From NCBI GenBank assembly GCA_039793685.1, contig JBDRAL010000037.1:1-64000 (forward strand): a DNA stretch of 64,000 nucleotides, read 5' to 3'. How positions within the stretch are numbered: the first letter of the stretch is position 1; each line of letters begins with the position of its first letter. Source of the DNA: JAAFHI01 sp039793685 (lineage in GTDB: Bacteria > Acidobacteriota > Blastocatellia > Chloracidobacteriales > Chloracidobacteriaceae). The position numbers and the translations under genes were made by a program. The notes beneath the pieces are model-generated. The model was not told where the DNA came from. It searched no databases and saw only the letters and a program-made list of their open reading frames with translations. Positions 26,559-36,649 of the stretch are shown piece by piece.

Positions 26559-26783
26559 ATGTATACGATTACTGTTCGTCGCCGTGGTCCGCAAGGCTGT
26601 ATCGGCGCGGGACCCTGCATCACCGTTGCACCAAAAGTGTTCGCAATGGGGGACGACAACATTGCCGTGGTCATTGATCCCAACGGGGCCGATGCCGAGA
26701 CCATTCTGGAAGCCGCCAGGGCCTGTCCGGTGGAAGCCATCGTGCTTGACGACGAAAGCGGTGCGCGCGTTTTCCCCAAGTAA
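26559..26783 (+). CDS. Small ferredoxin, probably 3Fe-4S type
   Basis: A 74-residue electron carrier. The cluster motif reads CIGAGPC (C14 to C20) with ACPVEAIVLDDE near residue 55. The usual second cysteine is replaced by Ala17, giving Cys-x5-Cys...Cys-Pro. This pattern is typical of single 3Fe-4S ferredoxins such as those serving cytochrome P450s. The start has a strong AAGGAAGGA about nine bases upstream. No redox partner gene is adjacent. The 210-base gap before it holds no other gene I can see. Confidence 0.85.
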   Translation: MYTITVRRRGPQGCIGAGPCITVAPKVFAMGDDNIAVVIDPNGADAETILEAARACPVEAIVLDDESGARVFPK

Positions 26784-26854
26784 CCGTGTCGCCCTGTGCG
26801 TCTTCGAGGGCGTTCCGGATCGGCATGGCTCTTTACGTTGCAAAGCAGGTCCGA

Positions 26855-26884
26855 TTGCGCCACCGCCGGGGAATTCGGTATAGT
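26855..26884 (+). promoter_or_regulatory. Possible promoter for the BY-kinase gene
   Basis: TTGCGC (26855-26860) and TATAGT (26879-26884) are separated by 18 bases, about 150 bases before the kinase start. The rest of the 248-base gap shows nothing else. This is a weak consensus match. Confidence 0.3.
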
Positions 26885-27031
26885 CGCAGCCTGTTTATCA
26901 GGCACCGACGAATTTTACGCTCCTTCCTCCGTCTCTTGGTCAACGGACAAATCCTGAGACCGGGCGGATTATCTCGGCCTGCGCAACCACCCGGCTTCCG
27001 CTATTTCTGATACTCGAATCGGTTTTGTTTT

Positions 27032-29611
27032 ATGTCGCAAGAATCTCTTCAGCCCGTCTCCACTCTGAATCAGGACCTTCAGGTACGCGATTCCCAGGTC
27101 GCCATGGATCGTCCGCGGCGACGGGGCAACTACAAATACGATGTTGCCTCGATCGAGGAAGACAGTCAGCAAATACGGCAGATTCTCCGTACGCTGCTGC
27201 GGCACAAGATCACCATCATCGTCTGCGTGATGGTCGTCATGACTGTGACGGGGCTGGCCCTTTCCAGGGTTCAGCCGATGTACGAGGCGTCGAGCCAGAT
27301 TCAGATCGACCCCGAAAAGGCGCCGTTCACCACTGGCGGAAAGATGGTCTTCGCCGCCAATGTGGTAGACCCCGAGTATTACAATACCCAGTTGCGAAAG
27401 CTGACCAGTACGACGCTGCTGCTCGAAGTGGCGAAGAAGCTGAAACTGGATCAGGAACCCGAATTTCTCGACAGCGGCCCGACGACCATCGGGGCAGCCC
27501 TCAGCGATTTCGTCCGTTCGCCGCGTGGACGCAAGAAACCGGCCCGGACGGCGACGGATGCGTTGCCGAAAATCGAATCGTCGACCGATCCCTCCGATAT
27601 CAATGCCGAAATGAAGCATTTCGCGCCCTACATCGGGAAACTCGCCTCCGGAATCCAGATTTCAGCCGTTCCCCGGACGCGCCTGGTCCGCGTGACCTTC
27701 CAGCACCACCTGCCGGAATTCACCCAGAAGGTCGCCAATGCAATTGTCGAAGTGTTCGTGGAACGCAACGTTTCGGACCGGACGCAGACCAACAAGGTCA
27801 CGCAGGAGTTTCTGACCAAGACGGTCGCGCGGCTGGAGACGGAAATCAACCAGGAAGAAAAAAAGCTCGCCGAATACCTCAAGTCCCACAAGCAGCTTTC
27901 GCTGGATCAGAAGGACAATCCCACCCTTGGCCGTCTCCAGGGGCAGCATCAGAGCCTTTTGACCGCCGAAAACGACCGGATCACCGCGCAGGCCCAATAC
28001 GAAAAGAGCCTCCAGCTTCCGGCTGATTCGCTTGAGGAAATGGCCCGCGACCCTGAACTCAGCGGTTTGCGGAACAAGCGTCTGGAACTGATCCAGCGCC
28101 GCACGGAACTGCTGAACACCTACACGGAAGAACATCCCGAGGTGAAACAGATTGATCAGAGTCTTGCCGAAATCGAGCCGCTGATGGAGAAGCAGCGCAA
28201 GATCGTGTACGACCAGATCAAGGCCAGATTCGAAGTTGCGAAAAAGCGGGAGGACGAACTGCGTTCGCAGACGGAGCAGTCGAAGTCCGAAATCATCACC
28301 CAGAATGAAACCAGCATCATGCAGCGCATGATGAACGACACGATCGAGAACAAGAAAAAGCTGCTCCAGTCGATTCTGACCACCAACAAGGAAACCGAAA
28401 TCGGTTCCCAGATGGACATGAACAACATCTTCGTGTCCGAAACGGCGGAACTTCCCGGCGCGCCGGTCAGCCCCCGGATTCCCTACACCCTGCTGGTTTC
28501 GTTCTTCGCTTCGCTTTCGGGCGGGGTCGGTCTGGCGTTTCTGCGCGAGTATCTCAACAACCGCATCAAGTCGGTCGAAGATGTGGACCGGATCATCAAT
28601 CTCCCCACGCTTGGCCTGATTCCGATGGCGAGTCAGAAGGCGCTTTCAAAGGGCGGGTACTACTACGGTTCGAATGGTCGTACGGGCGAGGAACTGGTGC
28701 GGCTTTCGGACGGTGAATTCGTCCCGGCCGATTTCGACATCGGACTGCGCGCCTTCGCCCTTTCCAATTCGCAGGTCGGTGAAGCCTACCGTCAGTTGCG
28801 AACCTCGATTCTGCTCTCCTCGTCGGAAGACCAGCGTAACCGCATCATCCTGTTCACCAGCAGCCAGCCGGGTGAAGGAAAGACCACGTCTTCCTTCAAT
28901 ACGGCCATTTCGCTGGCCCAGACCGGGGCGTCGGTTCTCATCGTGGATTGCGACTTGCGCCGTCCCCAGTTGCACAAGGTCCTGAAGGCCGGCTACCACG
29001 CCGGGCTGTCGCGCTATCTGTCGGGCCAGTGCAAGGCGGACGACATCTTCGTTGATTCCTCGATTCCGCACCTGACGGTGGTGCCCTGCGGTCAGTTGCC
29101 GCCCAACCCGGCCGAACTGCTCGGGTCGCAGCGCATGCGCTCGCTGCTGGCCTATGCCATTGAAAAGTTCGACTACATCATTCTGGATTCGCCGCCGCTG
29201 CTTTCCTTCGCGGACGCCACGATTCTTTCGGCGCTGGCCGATAGCGTGGTGCTGGTCGTTCACAGCGAGCGGTCGAAGCGGGAAATCGTCAAGCGCGCCT
29301 GCCGCAAGCTCGACGAAGCCAACACCCGGACGCTCGGCGTGGTCCTCAACAGCATCTCGCTCGAACAGAGCAGCTACTACGGCTACGACTACTACGGTTA
29401 CTACTACGGCAACCGCTATGACCGGCCGGTCGAGGAAGGCTCCTCGAACGTCTTTGACCGCTTCAAGACCGCCCTTCGCGACAACCAGTCGAATGAAAAC
29501 GGGAATGGAGTGGCCCCGGACGGTGGAATTCGCGTGGAAGTCGACCAGCCCGCCGAAAACGGCAAGAACGGCAACGGGAGCAATGGAAATGGCAAACCGC
29601 CGTTGGCTTAG
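27032..29611 (+). CDS. Wzz-type chain-length protein fused to a BY tyrosine kinase (Wzc-like)
   Basis: An 859-residue inner-membrane protein. It has a first membrane segment near residue 65-85, a long periplasmic coiled-coil region (about 270-460), a second membrane segment near 480-500, then a cytosolic bacterial tyrosine kinase. Kinase motifs are Walker A SSQPGEGKTTS near 609, Walker A' IVDCDLRRPQL near 637 and Walker B YIILDSPPL near 714. A Tyr cluster SYYGYDYYGYYYGNRYD near 780-797 is the autophosphorylation tail, followed by a Gly/Asn-rich end. It controls export and length of surface polysaccharide, and may serve the minus-strand cluster at the start of the window. Confidence 0.94.
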   Translation: MSQESLQPVSTLNQDLQVRDSQVAMDRPRRRGNYKYDVASIEEDSQQIRQILRTLLRHKITIIVCVMVVMTVTGLALSRVQPMYEASSQIQIDPEKAPFTTGGKMVFAANVVDPEYYNTQLRKLTSTTLLLEVAKKLKLDQEPEFLDSGPTTIGAALSDFVRSPRGRKKPARTATDALPKIESSTDPSDINAEMKHFAPYIGKLASGIQISAVPRTRLVRVTFQHHLPEFTQKVANAIVEVFVERNVSDRTQTNKVTQEFLTKTVARLETEINQEEKKLAEYLKSHKQLSLDQKDNPTLGRLQGQHQSLLTAENDRITAQAQYEKSLQLPADSLEEMARDPELSGLRNKRLELIQRRTELLNTYTEEHPEVKQIDQSLAEIEPLMEKQRKIVYDQIKARFEVAKKREDELRSQTEQSKSEIITQNETSIMQRMMNDTIENKKKLLQSILTTNKETEIGSQMDMNNIFVSETAELPGAPVSPRIPYTLLVSFFASLSGGVGLAFLREYLNNRIKSVEDVDRIINLPTLGLIPMASQKALSKGGYYYGSNGRTGEELVRLSDGEFVPADFDIGLRAFALSNSQVGEAYRQLRTSILLSSSEDQRNRIILFTSSQPGEGKTTSSFNTAISLAQTGASVLIVDCDLRRPQLHKVLKAGYHAGLSRYLSGQCKADDIFVDSSIPHLTVVPCGQLPPNPAELLGSQRMRSLLAYAIEKFDYIILDSPPLLSFADATILSALADSVVLVVHSERSKREIVKRACRKLDEANTRTLGVVLNSISLEQSSYYGYDYYGYYYGNRYDRPVEEGSSNVFDRFKTALRDNQSNENGNGVAPDGGIRVEVDQPAENGKNGNGSNGNGKPPLA

Positions 29612-29710
29612 GTGTGTGACCGGTCGCCGGTCAGGAATGAGCGATTCACCTTTTTCCGCGAAAGACTGACTGCTGACCACTGACCACTGCTTGTAGTCCT
29701 TTGAAAGATC

Positions 29711-29754
29711 GCGTCCCGCCTCCACCTTCGAGGGTGCGGCGGGACGCGCTTTTT
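29711..29754 (+). terminator. Intrinsic terminator after the BY-kinase gene
   Basis: GCGTCCCGCC (from 29711) pairs with GGCGGGACGC (ending 29747), extended by TCCACC/GGTG pairing around a small loop, and is followed by GCTTTTT. It is the strongest rho-independent terminator on the plus strand in this part. Just before it, at 29674-29689, lie two TGACCAC heptamers. Confidence 0.85.
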
Positions 29755-29767
29755 ATGTGAACAGAAC

Positions 29768-30448
29768 ATGACCAGTTCTTCGAGATCTCCCCAAAATCCG
29801 TTTCCGACCCTCGTTTTCGTCGCAACCGCCGCGATCTATCTCGCTTCGATTCCGTTCAAACCCTATCCGGCGAGTTTTCTGGTCAAGGCGTTCCCGGTCG
29901 TCTTTCTTGCCGTCCGGGTCTGGCGGCAGGCGCCTGGAATGTCCGAGCGACTGGTGGCGGTCGGCCTCGGGTTCTCGGCGGTCGGGGATATCCTGCTCGA
30001 TTTGAACGACCGGCTGTTTTTCGCCGGTCTGGGCGCGTTTCTGGTCGGCCACCTCTTTTTCAGCGCCGGATTCCTTCCACGCATGGAAGTCACGTCGCGC
30101 AAGCTCGCCGCCGCGCTGGTTCTGGTGCTGTACGGCGCGGCGCTCAACGCGCTGCTCTTTTCGAAGGTCGGGTTCAGCGTTCCGGTGGCGCTCTACGGAA
30201 CCGTTTTAACACTCATGGGTATTCTTGCCACCGTGCGTCGGGCCTCGCCGGGGTGGGTGATGGCGGGCGCGCTGATTTTCGTCATCTCGGATTCGCTGAT
30301 TGCCATCAACCGCTTCGTCGCGCCTTTTGGGGCTTCGAAATGGGCGGTCATGATTACCTACTACATCGCGCAGTATTTCATCGCGGAAGGCGTCCTGCGC
30401 GAACAACGCCGCCTTGAACGGGCGGTTTTGACCGGGTTGTCCAAATGA
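29768..30448 (+). CDS. YhhN/TMEM86-family membrane protein
   Basis: A 226-residue protein with about eight membrane segments. The family core is visible in VGLGFSAVGDILLDL near residue 65 and FLVGHLFFSAGF near 92, and ISDSLIAINRF near 178. The animal homologue TMEM86B is a lysoplasmalogenase, but the bacterial role is not firmly established. It overlaps the next gene as ATGA, so the two are co-translated. Confidence 0.82.
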   Translation: MTSSSRSPQNPFPTLVFVATAAIYLASIPFKPYPASFLVKAFPVVFLAVRVWRQAPGMSERLVAVGLGFSAVGDILLDLNDRLFFAGLGAFLVGHLFFSAGFLPRMEVTSRKLAAALVLVLYGAALNALLFSKVGFSVPVALYGTVLTLMGILATVRRASPGWVMAGALIFVISDSLIAINRFVAPFGASKWAVMITYYIAQYFIAEGVLREQRRLERAVLTGLSK

Positions 30449-33400
30449 ACGTCATGGGTTTGAAGTTCTGGGTGCGCGCTTTCATCGCCATCGGTTTGAC
30501 CGGCGCGGTGCTGGTCGGCGGGATCGTTTCCTCACGGGCGGACCGCCTTGTAAAACCACAGCCCGGTCGGCGCATCACGCCCGCCGGAACGCTGGTCCGC
30601 GACCGCTTCACGCGGCAGCCGGCCGTGGGCGCACTGCCGGTCGATTTCGTCCGTTCCCCCGACCGCGACGGACCCGACGGGCGCGGCCGTTACCTCGTGG
30701 CGGTCAACAGCGGTTTCGGCATTCAGTTTAACGCGGAATCGAAGTACCTCCAGTCGCTCGCGGTCATCGACCTGAACGCCCGTCCAGAACCGGCCGTGAT
30801 TCAGAATATCTATTTTCCGAATCCGCAAAGCGTTTCGGTGGGGCTTGCGTTTGCGCGGACTCCCGGCACGGACGGATCCTTCGCGCTGTTCGCGTCTGGC
30901 GGCAATGAAAATCGGGTGTGGGTCTTTTCCTTCAAACCCGGCCTTCCGCTTCCGATTTCACCGGCTTCGACTGAGCTGAATGAACCGGTCAAGGCTTCCG
31001 CCATTGATCTGGCGGAAATGGCCGGGGCGGACCGCCAGGTGTTCCCGCTGGGGCTGGCGATATCCGGCGATACGCTCTACACGGCGAACAATCTGGCGGA
31101 CAGTCTCGGCATCGTCCGCAATGCAACCGGGAATCCACGGATTGAGAAAATTCCGCTCCGCAATCCGGCCCGGCCCGGCCAATGGGCGTACCCCTACGGC
31201 GTGGTCGCCGTCGGCGAACCGGGACGCGAAAAGGTTTATGTCTCCTGCTGGGGGGATGCTTCGGTCGCGGTGGTCGATCCCGCGGCGAAGAAGGTGAACT
31301 TCATCCCGGTGGAGCGCCACCCGACGGCCATGATGTTCGACGAGAAGCGGGAGCGGCTGTATGTCGTCAATTCGAACGCCGACAGCGTGAGCGTCATCGA
31401 CACGCGGACCGACCGCGAAATCGAACGCATTTCGGTACGCCTGCCGGAGACGAAGCACATCGGGGCCAGCCCCGAGGGCCTCGCCCTGTCAGGTGACGGG
31501 CGCACGTTGTATGTCGCAAATGCTCATGCCAATGCAGTTGCGGTCATTTCCATCGCTGAACCCGAAGCCGGGTCGTCCACTAGAATGGAAACGGAAAAAG
31601 GAAAGCGAAAAGAAGAAGACGCGGAGGAAGAAAACGAGGAACGGGAAGAACGGGCCGAACGCCGCGAGAAAAGAGAGCGGAGCCGGAAAAAAACCGACAC
31701 CCGACACCCGACACCCGACACCTTCCCCAGATTGAAGGGATTCATCCCGACCGGTTTTTATCCGTCGGCGGTGGCGGTGGTCGGCGACCAGCTTTTCGTC
31801 GGAAACGGCAAGGGGAGCGGAATGGAAAATTCCTCCGTGGTCGTGAATGAGACGGGGCTTTACCCGAACGCGCCGAACGACCGGTTCCCGGCCGGTGGCG
31901 GTCGGGGTGGCCGGGGCGGGCAATACAGTGTCGCGCTTGTCGCCGGCACCATCAGTCGGATTGCCATGCCGGATGACGTTGAACTTGATCGCCATACGAA
32001 GCAGGTCATGCGCAATGCCGGACTGCTCGGCGAGCGTCGGACCGGCCTGTTCGGGGGACGGTCGCCGTTCCGCCACGTCATTTATGTCATCAAGGAAAAC
32101 CGGACCTATGACGCGGTGTTCGGCGATCTGGCGAAGGCGGGCGACGGAACGCCCGCCGACGGCGATCCGGGACTCGCCATTTTCGGGTCCGGCGATGCGG
32201 CGGTCGCTCCCGACGGCATGCGGCAGGATATCGCGCCGAATCACCGCGAACTGGCGCGTCGGTTCGGGCTGTTCGACCGGTTTTTCGTCAATTCCGAGGC
32301 CAGTCCCGACGGACACAACTGGTCCACCGCGGCCTTTTCGAGCGATTACACCGACAAGGCTTATCGGTGGGGGTATTCCCGAAGTTCCCGGACCTATGAC
32401 TTCGAAGGGTTCAACCGGTTGCCGAACCTTCACCCCCGCTCGAAGGGGCCGAAACTCTTTCCGAATGAGGTCGGGCCGGCCGAAGCGAAGGGTTTTCTTG
32501 AAAAATACATCCCCTACCTCAATGGCGGGCGGGATGTGGCCGAACCCGAAACGCTCTATCTGTGGGACGCCGCCGCCCGCGCCGGATTGACCTACCGGAA
32601 CTACGGAGAGTTCATCGGGACCGTCTCGGAAGCTGACCTACAGGCCATCAACCGAAACCAGCGGAAGCACTATCCCGACCTCTCCTCGACGGTGGTCGCC
32701 ATTCCGACCAAAAAGTCGCTCGAAGGCCACCACAGCCTCACCTTCCGGAATTTCGACCTTGAAACACCCGATGCCCTGACGCCCGAGTCGTATCTCGAAG
32801 CGGTGCGATCGAAGGGAAAAACCGACCCGGTCATTTCGGCCAACCACCCGGATGAACGAAACCGGGGGAACTCCCGGCTCGGCGAATGGCTCGCGGAGTT
32901 TGACCGTTTTGCCGCGAAAAAGGCGGCGGGCGGTCAGGATGAACTGCCCAACCTGTCGGTCGTGCGGTTGAGCAACGACCATACGGCGGGCCTTATGGCC
33001 GGGACGCCGACGCCGCAGTTCTATGTCGCCGACAATGACTACGCGCTGGGACGGCTGGTCGAGGCGGTTTCGAAAAGTCCCTACTGGAAAGATACCGCCA
33101 TCGTGGTGGTCGAGGATGACGCGCAGGACGGTCCGGATCACGTCGATTGCCATCGTTCGGTGGCGCTCGTCATCAGCGCCTACAACCGGCCCGGCGCGCT
33201 GATTCACGAATACCATACGACGGTCAGCCTGATCCGGACGATTGAACTCATGCTCGGCCTCGCTCCCATGAACGTGCTTGATGCAAACGCGGTCCCGGTT
33301 GACATCTTCCGCGACACGCCGGACCTGCGGCCCTTCACGGCGGTGCTTCCGACCCTGTCGCCGGGCAACCTGACGGCGGGTGAACCCAAAAACGCCGCCG

Positions 33401-33594
33401 AGTTGCAATGGAATCGCAAGACTTTGGGGCTAAATCTGAGACATGCCGACATGGACGATCCGCGTACCCTGAACGACATCATCTGGTTTTCGGTTCGCGG
33501 GGCGACTTCTTCCCGGATTGCTCATCTTCCGGCATTTGACTTGCTGACGGCCGGAATCTCTCGGGAAGCGGAGGAAGACGACGCCGAGGAGTAG
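30445..33594 (+). CDS. Exported YVTN-type beta-propeller with phosphoesterase domain
   Basis: A 1049-residue protein with a signal peptide (FIAIGLTGAVLVGGIVSSRA). Residues about 60-480 form a beta-propeller with repeats such as LYVVNSNADSVSVIDTRT and LYVANAHANAVAVISI. Residues about 545-1000 form a phosphoesterase domain of the phospholipase C/acid phosphatase type: HVIYVIKENRTYDAVFGD, SEASPDGHNWS, VVVEDDAQDGPDHVDCHRS. It likely acts in the periplasm on an unknown phosphoester. Residues about 381-432 are a highly charged insertion (Glu, Arg, Lys) ending in a translated 7-bp repeat; it interrupts the propeller. It overlaps the YhhN gene by four bases. Confidence 0.85.
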   Translation: MNVMGLKFWVRAFIAIGLTGAVLVGGIVSSRADRLVKPQPGRRITPAGTLVRDRFTRQPAVGALPVDFVRSPDRDGPDGRGRYLVAVNSGFGIQFNAESKYLQSLAVIDLNARPEPAVIQNIYFPNPQSVSVGLAFARTPGTDGSFALFASGGNENRVWVFSFKPGLPLPISPASTELNEPVKASAIDLAEMAGADRQVFPLGLAISGDTLYTANNLADSLGIVRNATGNPRIEKIPLRNPARPGQWAYPYGVVAVGEPGREKVYVSCWGDASVAVVDPAAKKVNFIPVERHPTAMMFDEKRERLYVVNSNADSVSVIDTRTDREIERISVRLPETKHIGASPEGLALSGDGRTLYVANAHANAVAVISIAEPEAGSSTRMETEKGKRKEEDAEEENEEREERAERREKRERSRKKTDTRHPTPDTFPRLKGFIPTGFYPSAVAVVGDQLFVGNGKGSGMENSSVVVNETGLYPNAPNDRFPAGGGRGGRGGQYSVALVAGTISRIAMPDDVELDRHTKQVMRNAGLLGERRTGLFGGRSPFRHVIYVIKENRTYDAVFGDLAKAGDGTPADGDPGLAIFGSGDAAVAPDGMRQDIAPNHRELARRFGLFDRFFVNSEASPDGHNWSTAAFSSDYTDKAYRWGYSRSSRTYDFEGFNRLPNLHPRSKGPKLFPNEVGPAEAKGFLEKYIPYLNGGRDVAEPETLYLWDAAARAGLTYRNYGEFIGTVSEADLQAINRNQRKHYPDLSSTVVAIPTKKSLEGHHSLTFRNFDLETPDALTPESYLEAVRSKGKTDPVISANHPDERNRGNSRLGEWLAEFDRFAAKKAAGGQDELPNLSVVRLSNDHTAGLMAGTPTPQFYVADNDYALGRLVEAVSKSPYWKDTAIVVVEDDAQDGPDHVDCHRSVALVISAYNRPGALIHEYHTTVSLIRTIELMLGLAPMNVLDANAVPVDIFRDTPDLRPFTAVLPTLSPGNLTAGEPKNAAELQWNRKTLGLNLRHADMDDPRTLNDIIWFSVRGATSSRIAHLPAFDLLTAGISREAEEDDAEE
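31694..31721. repeat. Heptamer units CCGACAC inside a coding sequence
   Basis: Four perfect CCGACAC units lie in frame within the beta-propeller phosphoesterase gene, encoding part of a linker (DTRHPTPDT). The same family occurs intergenically at 56988-57127 and at the end of the VirB4 gene. Confidence 0.9.
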
Positions 33595-33601
33595 CATCCC
33601 C

Positions 33602-36600
33602 ATGAACGAACTGTTTCCGTTTCATCGGAAACTGAAGATCGGATTCGGCGTTCTGCTGGCGCTGCTGATCGGCGTGGGACTCGCTCTCTATTTCAGCGCG
33701 GCGCGGTTGCTGACCGCAACCGAGGACCTGGAGCGGACGGTTCAGGTCATTCAGATCCTCCAGCGCAACGAGGCACTGATTCTCCGGGCACAGGGCGATG
33801 TGCGTGCCTATGCCATTACGGGAGACGAAAGTTACCTCCAGGACGTTCTGGGCGAAGGCGCGCGGCGATACCGGAAGGGGCTTCAGGATTTGCGCGGCAT
33901 GACCGCCGACAGCCCGATGCAGCAGCGTCGGATTGATCGGCTGTCCGCGATTGCCGATGAATACAGGCCCTTTATCCGGCGCGTCATGGAGGCCAGGCGG
34001 CAGAGCCGGGATGCCGCGCTCGAAATCGTGCCCGGTCCGCAGGGGAAACAGTTCGCGTCCGTCGTTGTCGGATTGTTCAAGGAGATGGAGGAGGAGGAAA
34101 CGGTCCGGCTGGCCGCCCGCACCGCGCGCGCGCGAAGGTATGTGCGAACGACCGCAACGCTTGGCGGCGTGGCGGTCGTGCTCTGTCTGGCGGTTGGTGT
34201 GGCGATGTACTGGTTCGTAACCCGCGAACTGGTGGCGCGACGGCGACTGACCCAGCGTTTTGAACTCCTGTTTCGCAAGAACCCGCTTCCGCTCTGGGTG
34301 TATGACCGGGAGACGCTCCAGTTTCTTGAAGTCAATGACACGGCCGTCGAGGTCTACGGATACAGCCACGAGGAATTTCTTTCCCTCACGATTCGGGATG
34401 TGCGCCCGCCGGAGGATGTGGATCGCCTCGTCACTTCGATGGAGCGAATTCATCGCTCCGACAGCGCGCCCCGGCAGGCCGGACAATGGCGTCACCGCAA
34501 GAAGGACGGAACGATCATCAACGTCGAGGTGACACTGCACCGGATTACCTTCGACGGCCGTTCGGCGCATCTCGTCATGCTCAATGACGTGACCGAGCGC
34601 AACCAGCTTTTGCTGGCGCTCGAAGCCTCGCGCGACGAAGCGCTTACCTCCGCCCGCCTCAAGTCGGAATTTCTGGCCAACATGAGCCATGAAATCCGAA
34701 CCCCCCTTAACGGCGTCATCGGCATGACCGAGTTGCTGCTCCAAACGTCGCTTGATCCCGAACAGCGCGACTTCGCGGGAACCATCCGGACCAGTTCCGA
34801 TGCGCTTCTGAACGTCATCAACGACATTCTCGACTTTTCAAAAATCGAGGCCGGAAAGCTCGCGTTCGAGGAAGCCGATTTTGAAGTCCGGTCAGTCGTC
34901 GAGGACGCCGTCGATATGGTGGCCGAGGCGGCCCGCCGGAAATCGCTTGAACTGGTCACGCTGGTGTATCCGGAAGTGCGGGAGCGCTATCGGGGCGACC
35001 CTGGACGCCTCCGTCAGATTCTGCTCAATCTTTTGAGCAACGCGGTGAAGTTCACCGAAACGGGAGAAGTCATTGTCCGGGTTCAGCCGGGGGGACCGAC
35101 CGACCTTGAACACGATCTGAATTTTTCGGTGACCGACACCGGCATCGGTATCCCGGTCGAGTCGCAGGGAAAACTCTTTTCGGCATTTACCCAGGTGGAC
35201 GGCTCAAACTCGCGGCGCTACGGCGGGACCGGTCTCGGTCTTTCCATCAGTCGGCGACTGACCGAAATGATGGGTGGGGAGATGGATTTCGAGAGCCAGC
35301 CCGGCAAAGGATCGACGTTCCGGTTCAAGGTACGCCTGCGGCCGCCGGCGCAGCCTCCTTCGGGAGAGATCGTCCCGCCTCTGGAACTGGCCGGGAAGCG
35401 GGCGTTCATCGTGGACGACAATCCCACGAACCGGCAGGTTCTGGTTCAGCAGTTCGCCGGGTGGGGCGTTGAAACGGTGACGGCGGACGGCGGAACGACC
35501 GCTCTGCGCGCGCTCGACGAGGCAACCGCCGCCGGGCGGAATTTCGACGTGGCGGTTCTCGACATGCACATGCCCGACTGCAACGGTCTGGAACTCGCCG
35601 AGCGCATCCACGCCCGGTCGGCGTTTTCAAGCCTGCCGTTACTGCTCCTGACTTCCAGCCACCACTCCGACCCGGCTCTCGTGAATCAGGCGGGAATCGC
35701 CGCCTGTTTGCCCAAGCCGGTGCGCACCCGGCAATTACGGGAGGCCGTCCGCCTTGCGATGGGCGGAGGACGGGAACGTCGGGTCAGTCTTCCCGAAGCG
35801 ACTTCGGCCGCGCCGGGCGGGGGCGGATATCGCCTCCTGCTGGTCGAGGACAGCGAGATCAACCGCCTCGTGGCGCGAACCCAGCTTGAACTTGGCGGGT
35901 ATCAGGTCACCTGTGCCGTCAACGGACGTGAAGCCGTCGAAATTTTTTCGCGCGAACCGTTCGACCTCGTTCTCATGGATTGCCAGATGCCCGAAATGGA
36001 CGGATTCGACGCCACCCTCGCGTTGCGCGCCCACGAAGGGAAACAGGGAGTCGCGAATCCGACGCCAGTCATCGCGCTGACCGCCAGCGCACTGGTCGGC
36101 GAGCGCGAAAAGTGCCTCGCCGCCGGAATGAACGATTACCTTGCGAAACCCTTTACGAGCGCGCAGCTTCGGGTGTTGCTCGAAAAATATCTGCCGCCGC
36201 GAGCGGTTCGGCCCCGGCCGATTTTCAACCTGACGGAACTCAATAAACTCCCCACCCTCGACGAGCGCATTCTGCGTGAGGTACAGCTTCTTTCCGGCGA
36301 AGATCCCGACGCCGTCGGTCTGGTTGCGGAACTGATCTCGCTCTTTCTTGAAAATACCGTGGCCAAGCTGGCCGAACTCAAACGGGCGGTCGGCAACGGC
36401 GACGGAGAGGCTGTCCGCGGAGCCGCGCATTTCATTCGCGGAGGGGCGTCGCAAATCGGCGCCATTCGCCTGACCGAAATGATGAAACGGGTTGAAGCCG
36501 AATTTTCGGGACCGCGGGATGTCTTTCCCGACGAATGCCTCGCCGCGCTTGATGCCGAGTTCGAAACGCTCCGGGCCAGACTTATCGTGACCTCAACAGG

Positions 36601-36613
36601 GACATCCGCCTGA
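33602..36613 (+). CDS. Hybrid sensor histidine kinase: CHASE3-PAS-HisKA-HATPase-REC-REC-HPt
   Basis: A 1003-residue inner-membrane sensor. Two membrane segments (about 14-34 and 183-203) enclose a CHASE3-like region. A PAS domain follows (about 218-335). HisKA has FLANMSHEIRTPLNG with the phospho-His near 362. The ATPase domain shows NLLSNAVKFTE, TDTGIGIP and GGTGLGLSIS. Two receivers follow, with probable phospho-Asp in VAVLDMHMPD (near 653) and LVLMDCQMPE (near 790). An HPt domain with AAHFIRGGASQIGA (His near 942) ends the protein. It can run a full internal phosphorelay. The next gene is another hybrid kinase; no output regulator is adjacent. Confidence 0.93.
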   Translation: MNELFPFHRKLKIGFGVLLALLIGVGLALYFSAARLLTATEDLERTVQVIQILQRNEALILRAQGDVRAYAITGDESYLQDVLGEGARRYRKGLQDLRGMTADSPMQQRRIDRLSAIADEYRPFIRRVMEARRQSRDAALEIVPGPQGKQFASVVVGLFKEMEEEETVRLAARTARARRYVRTTATLGGVAVVLCLAVGVAMYWFVTRELVARRRLTQRFELLFRKNPLPLWVYDRETLQFLEVNDTAVEVYGYSHEEFLSLTIRDVRPPEDVDRLVTSMERIHRSDSAPRQAGQWRHRKKDGTIINVEVTLHRITFDGRSAHLVMLNDVTERNQLLLALEASRDEALTSARLKSEFLANMSHEIRTPLNGVIGMTELLLQTSLDPEQRDFAGTIRTSSDALLNVINDILDFSKIEAGKLAFEEADFEVRSVVEDAVDMVAEAARRKSLELVTLVYPEVRERYRGDPGRLRQILLNLLSNAVKFTETGEVIVRVQPGGPTDLEHDLNFSVTDTGIGIPVESQGKLFSAFTQVDGSNSRRYGGTGLGLSISRRLTEMMGGEMDFESQPGKGSTFRFKVRLRPPAQPPSGEIVPPLELAGKRAFIVDDNPTNRQVLVQQFAGWGVETVTADGGTTALRALDEATAAGRNFDVAVLDMHMPDCNGLELAERIHARSAFSSLPLLLLTSSHHSDPALVNQAGIAACLPKPVRTRQLREAVRLAMGGGRERRVSLPEATSAAPGGGGYRLLLVEDSEINRLVARTQLELGGYQVTCAVNGREAVEIFSREPFDLVLMDCQMPEMDGFDATLALRAHEGKQGVANPTPVIALTASALVGEREKCLAAGMNDYLAKPFTSAQLRVLLEKYLPPRAVRPRPIFNLTELNKLPTLDERILREVQLLSGEDPDAVGLVAELISLFLENTVAKLAELKRAVGNGDGEAVRGAAHFIRGGASQIGAIRLTEMMKRVEAEFSGPRDVFPDECLAALDAEFETLRARLIVTSTGTSA

Positions 36614-36649
36614 ACATTCCTGATTTCAAGTTTGAATTCCCCCCGACTT

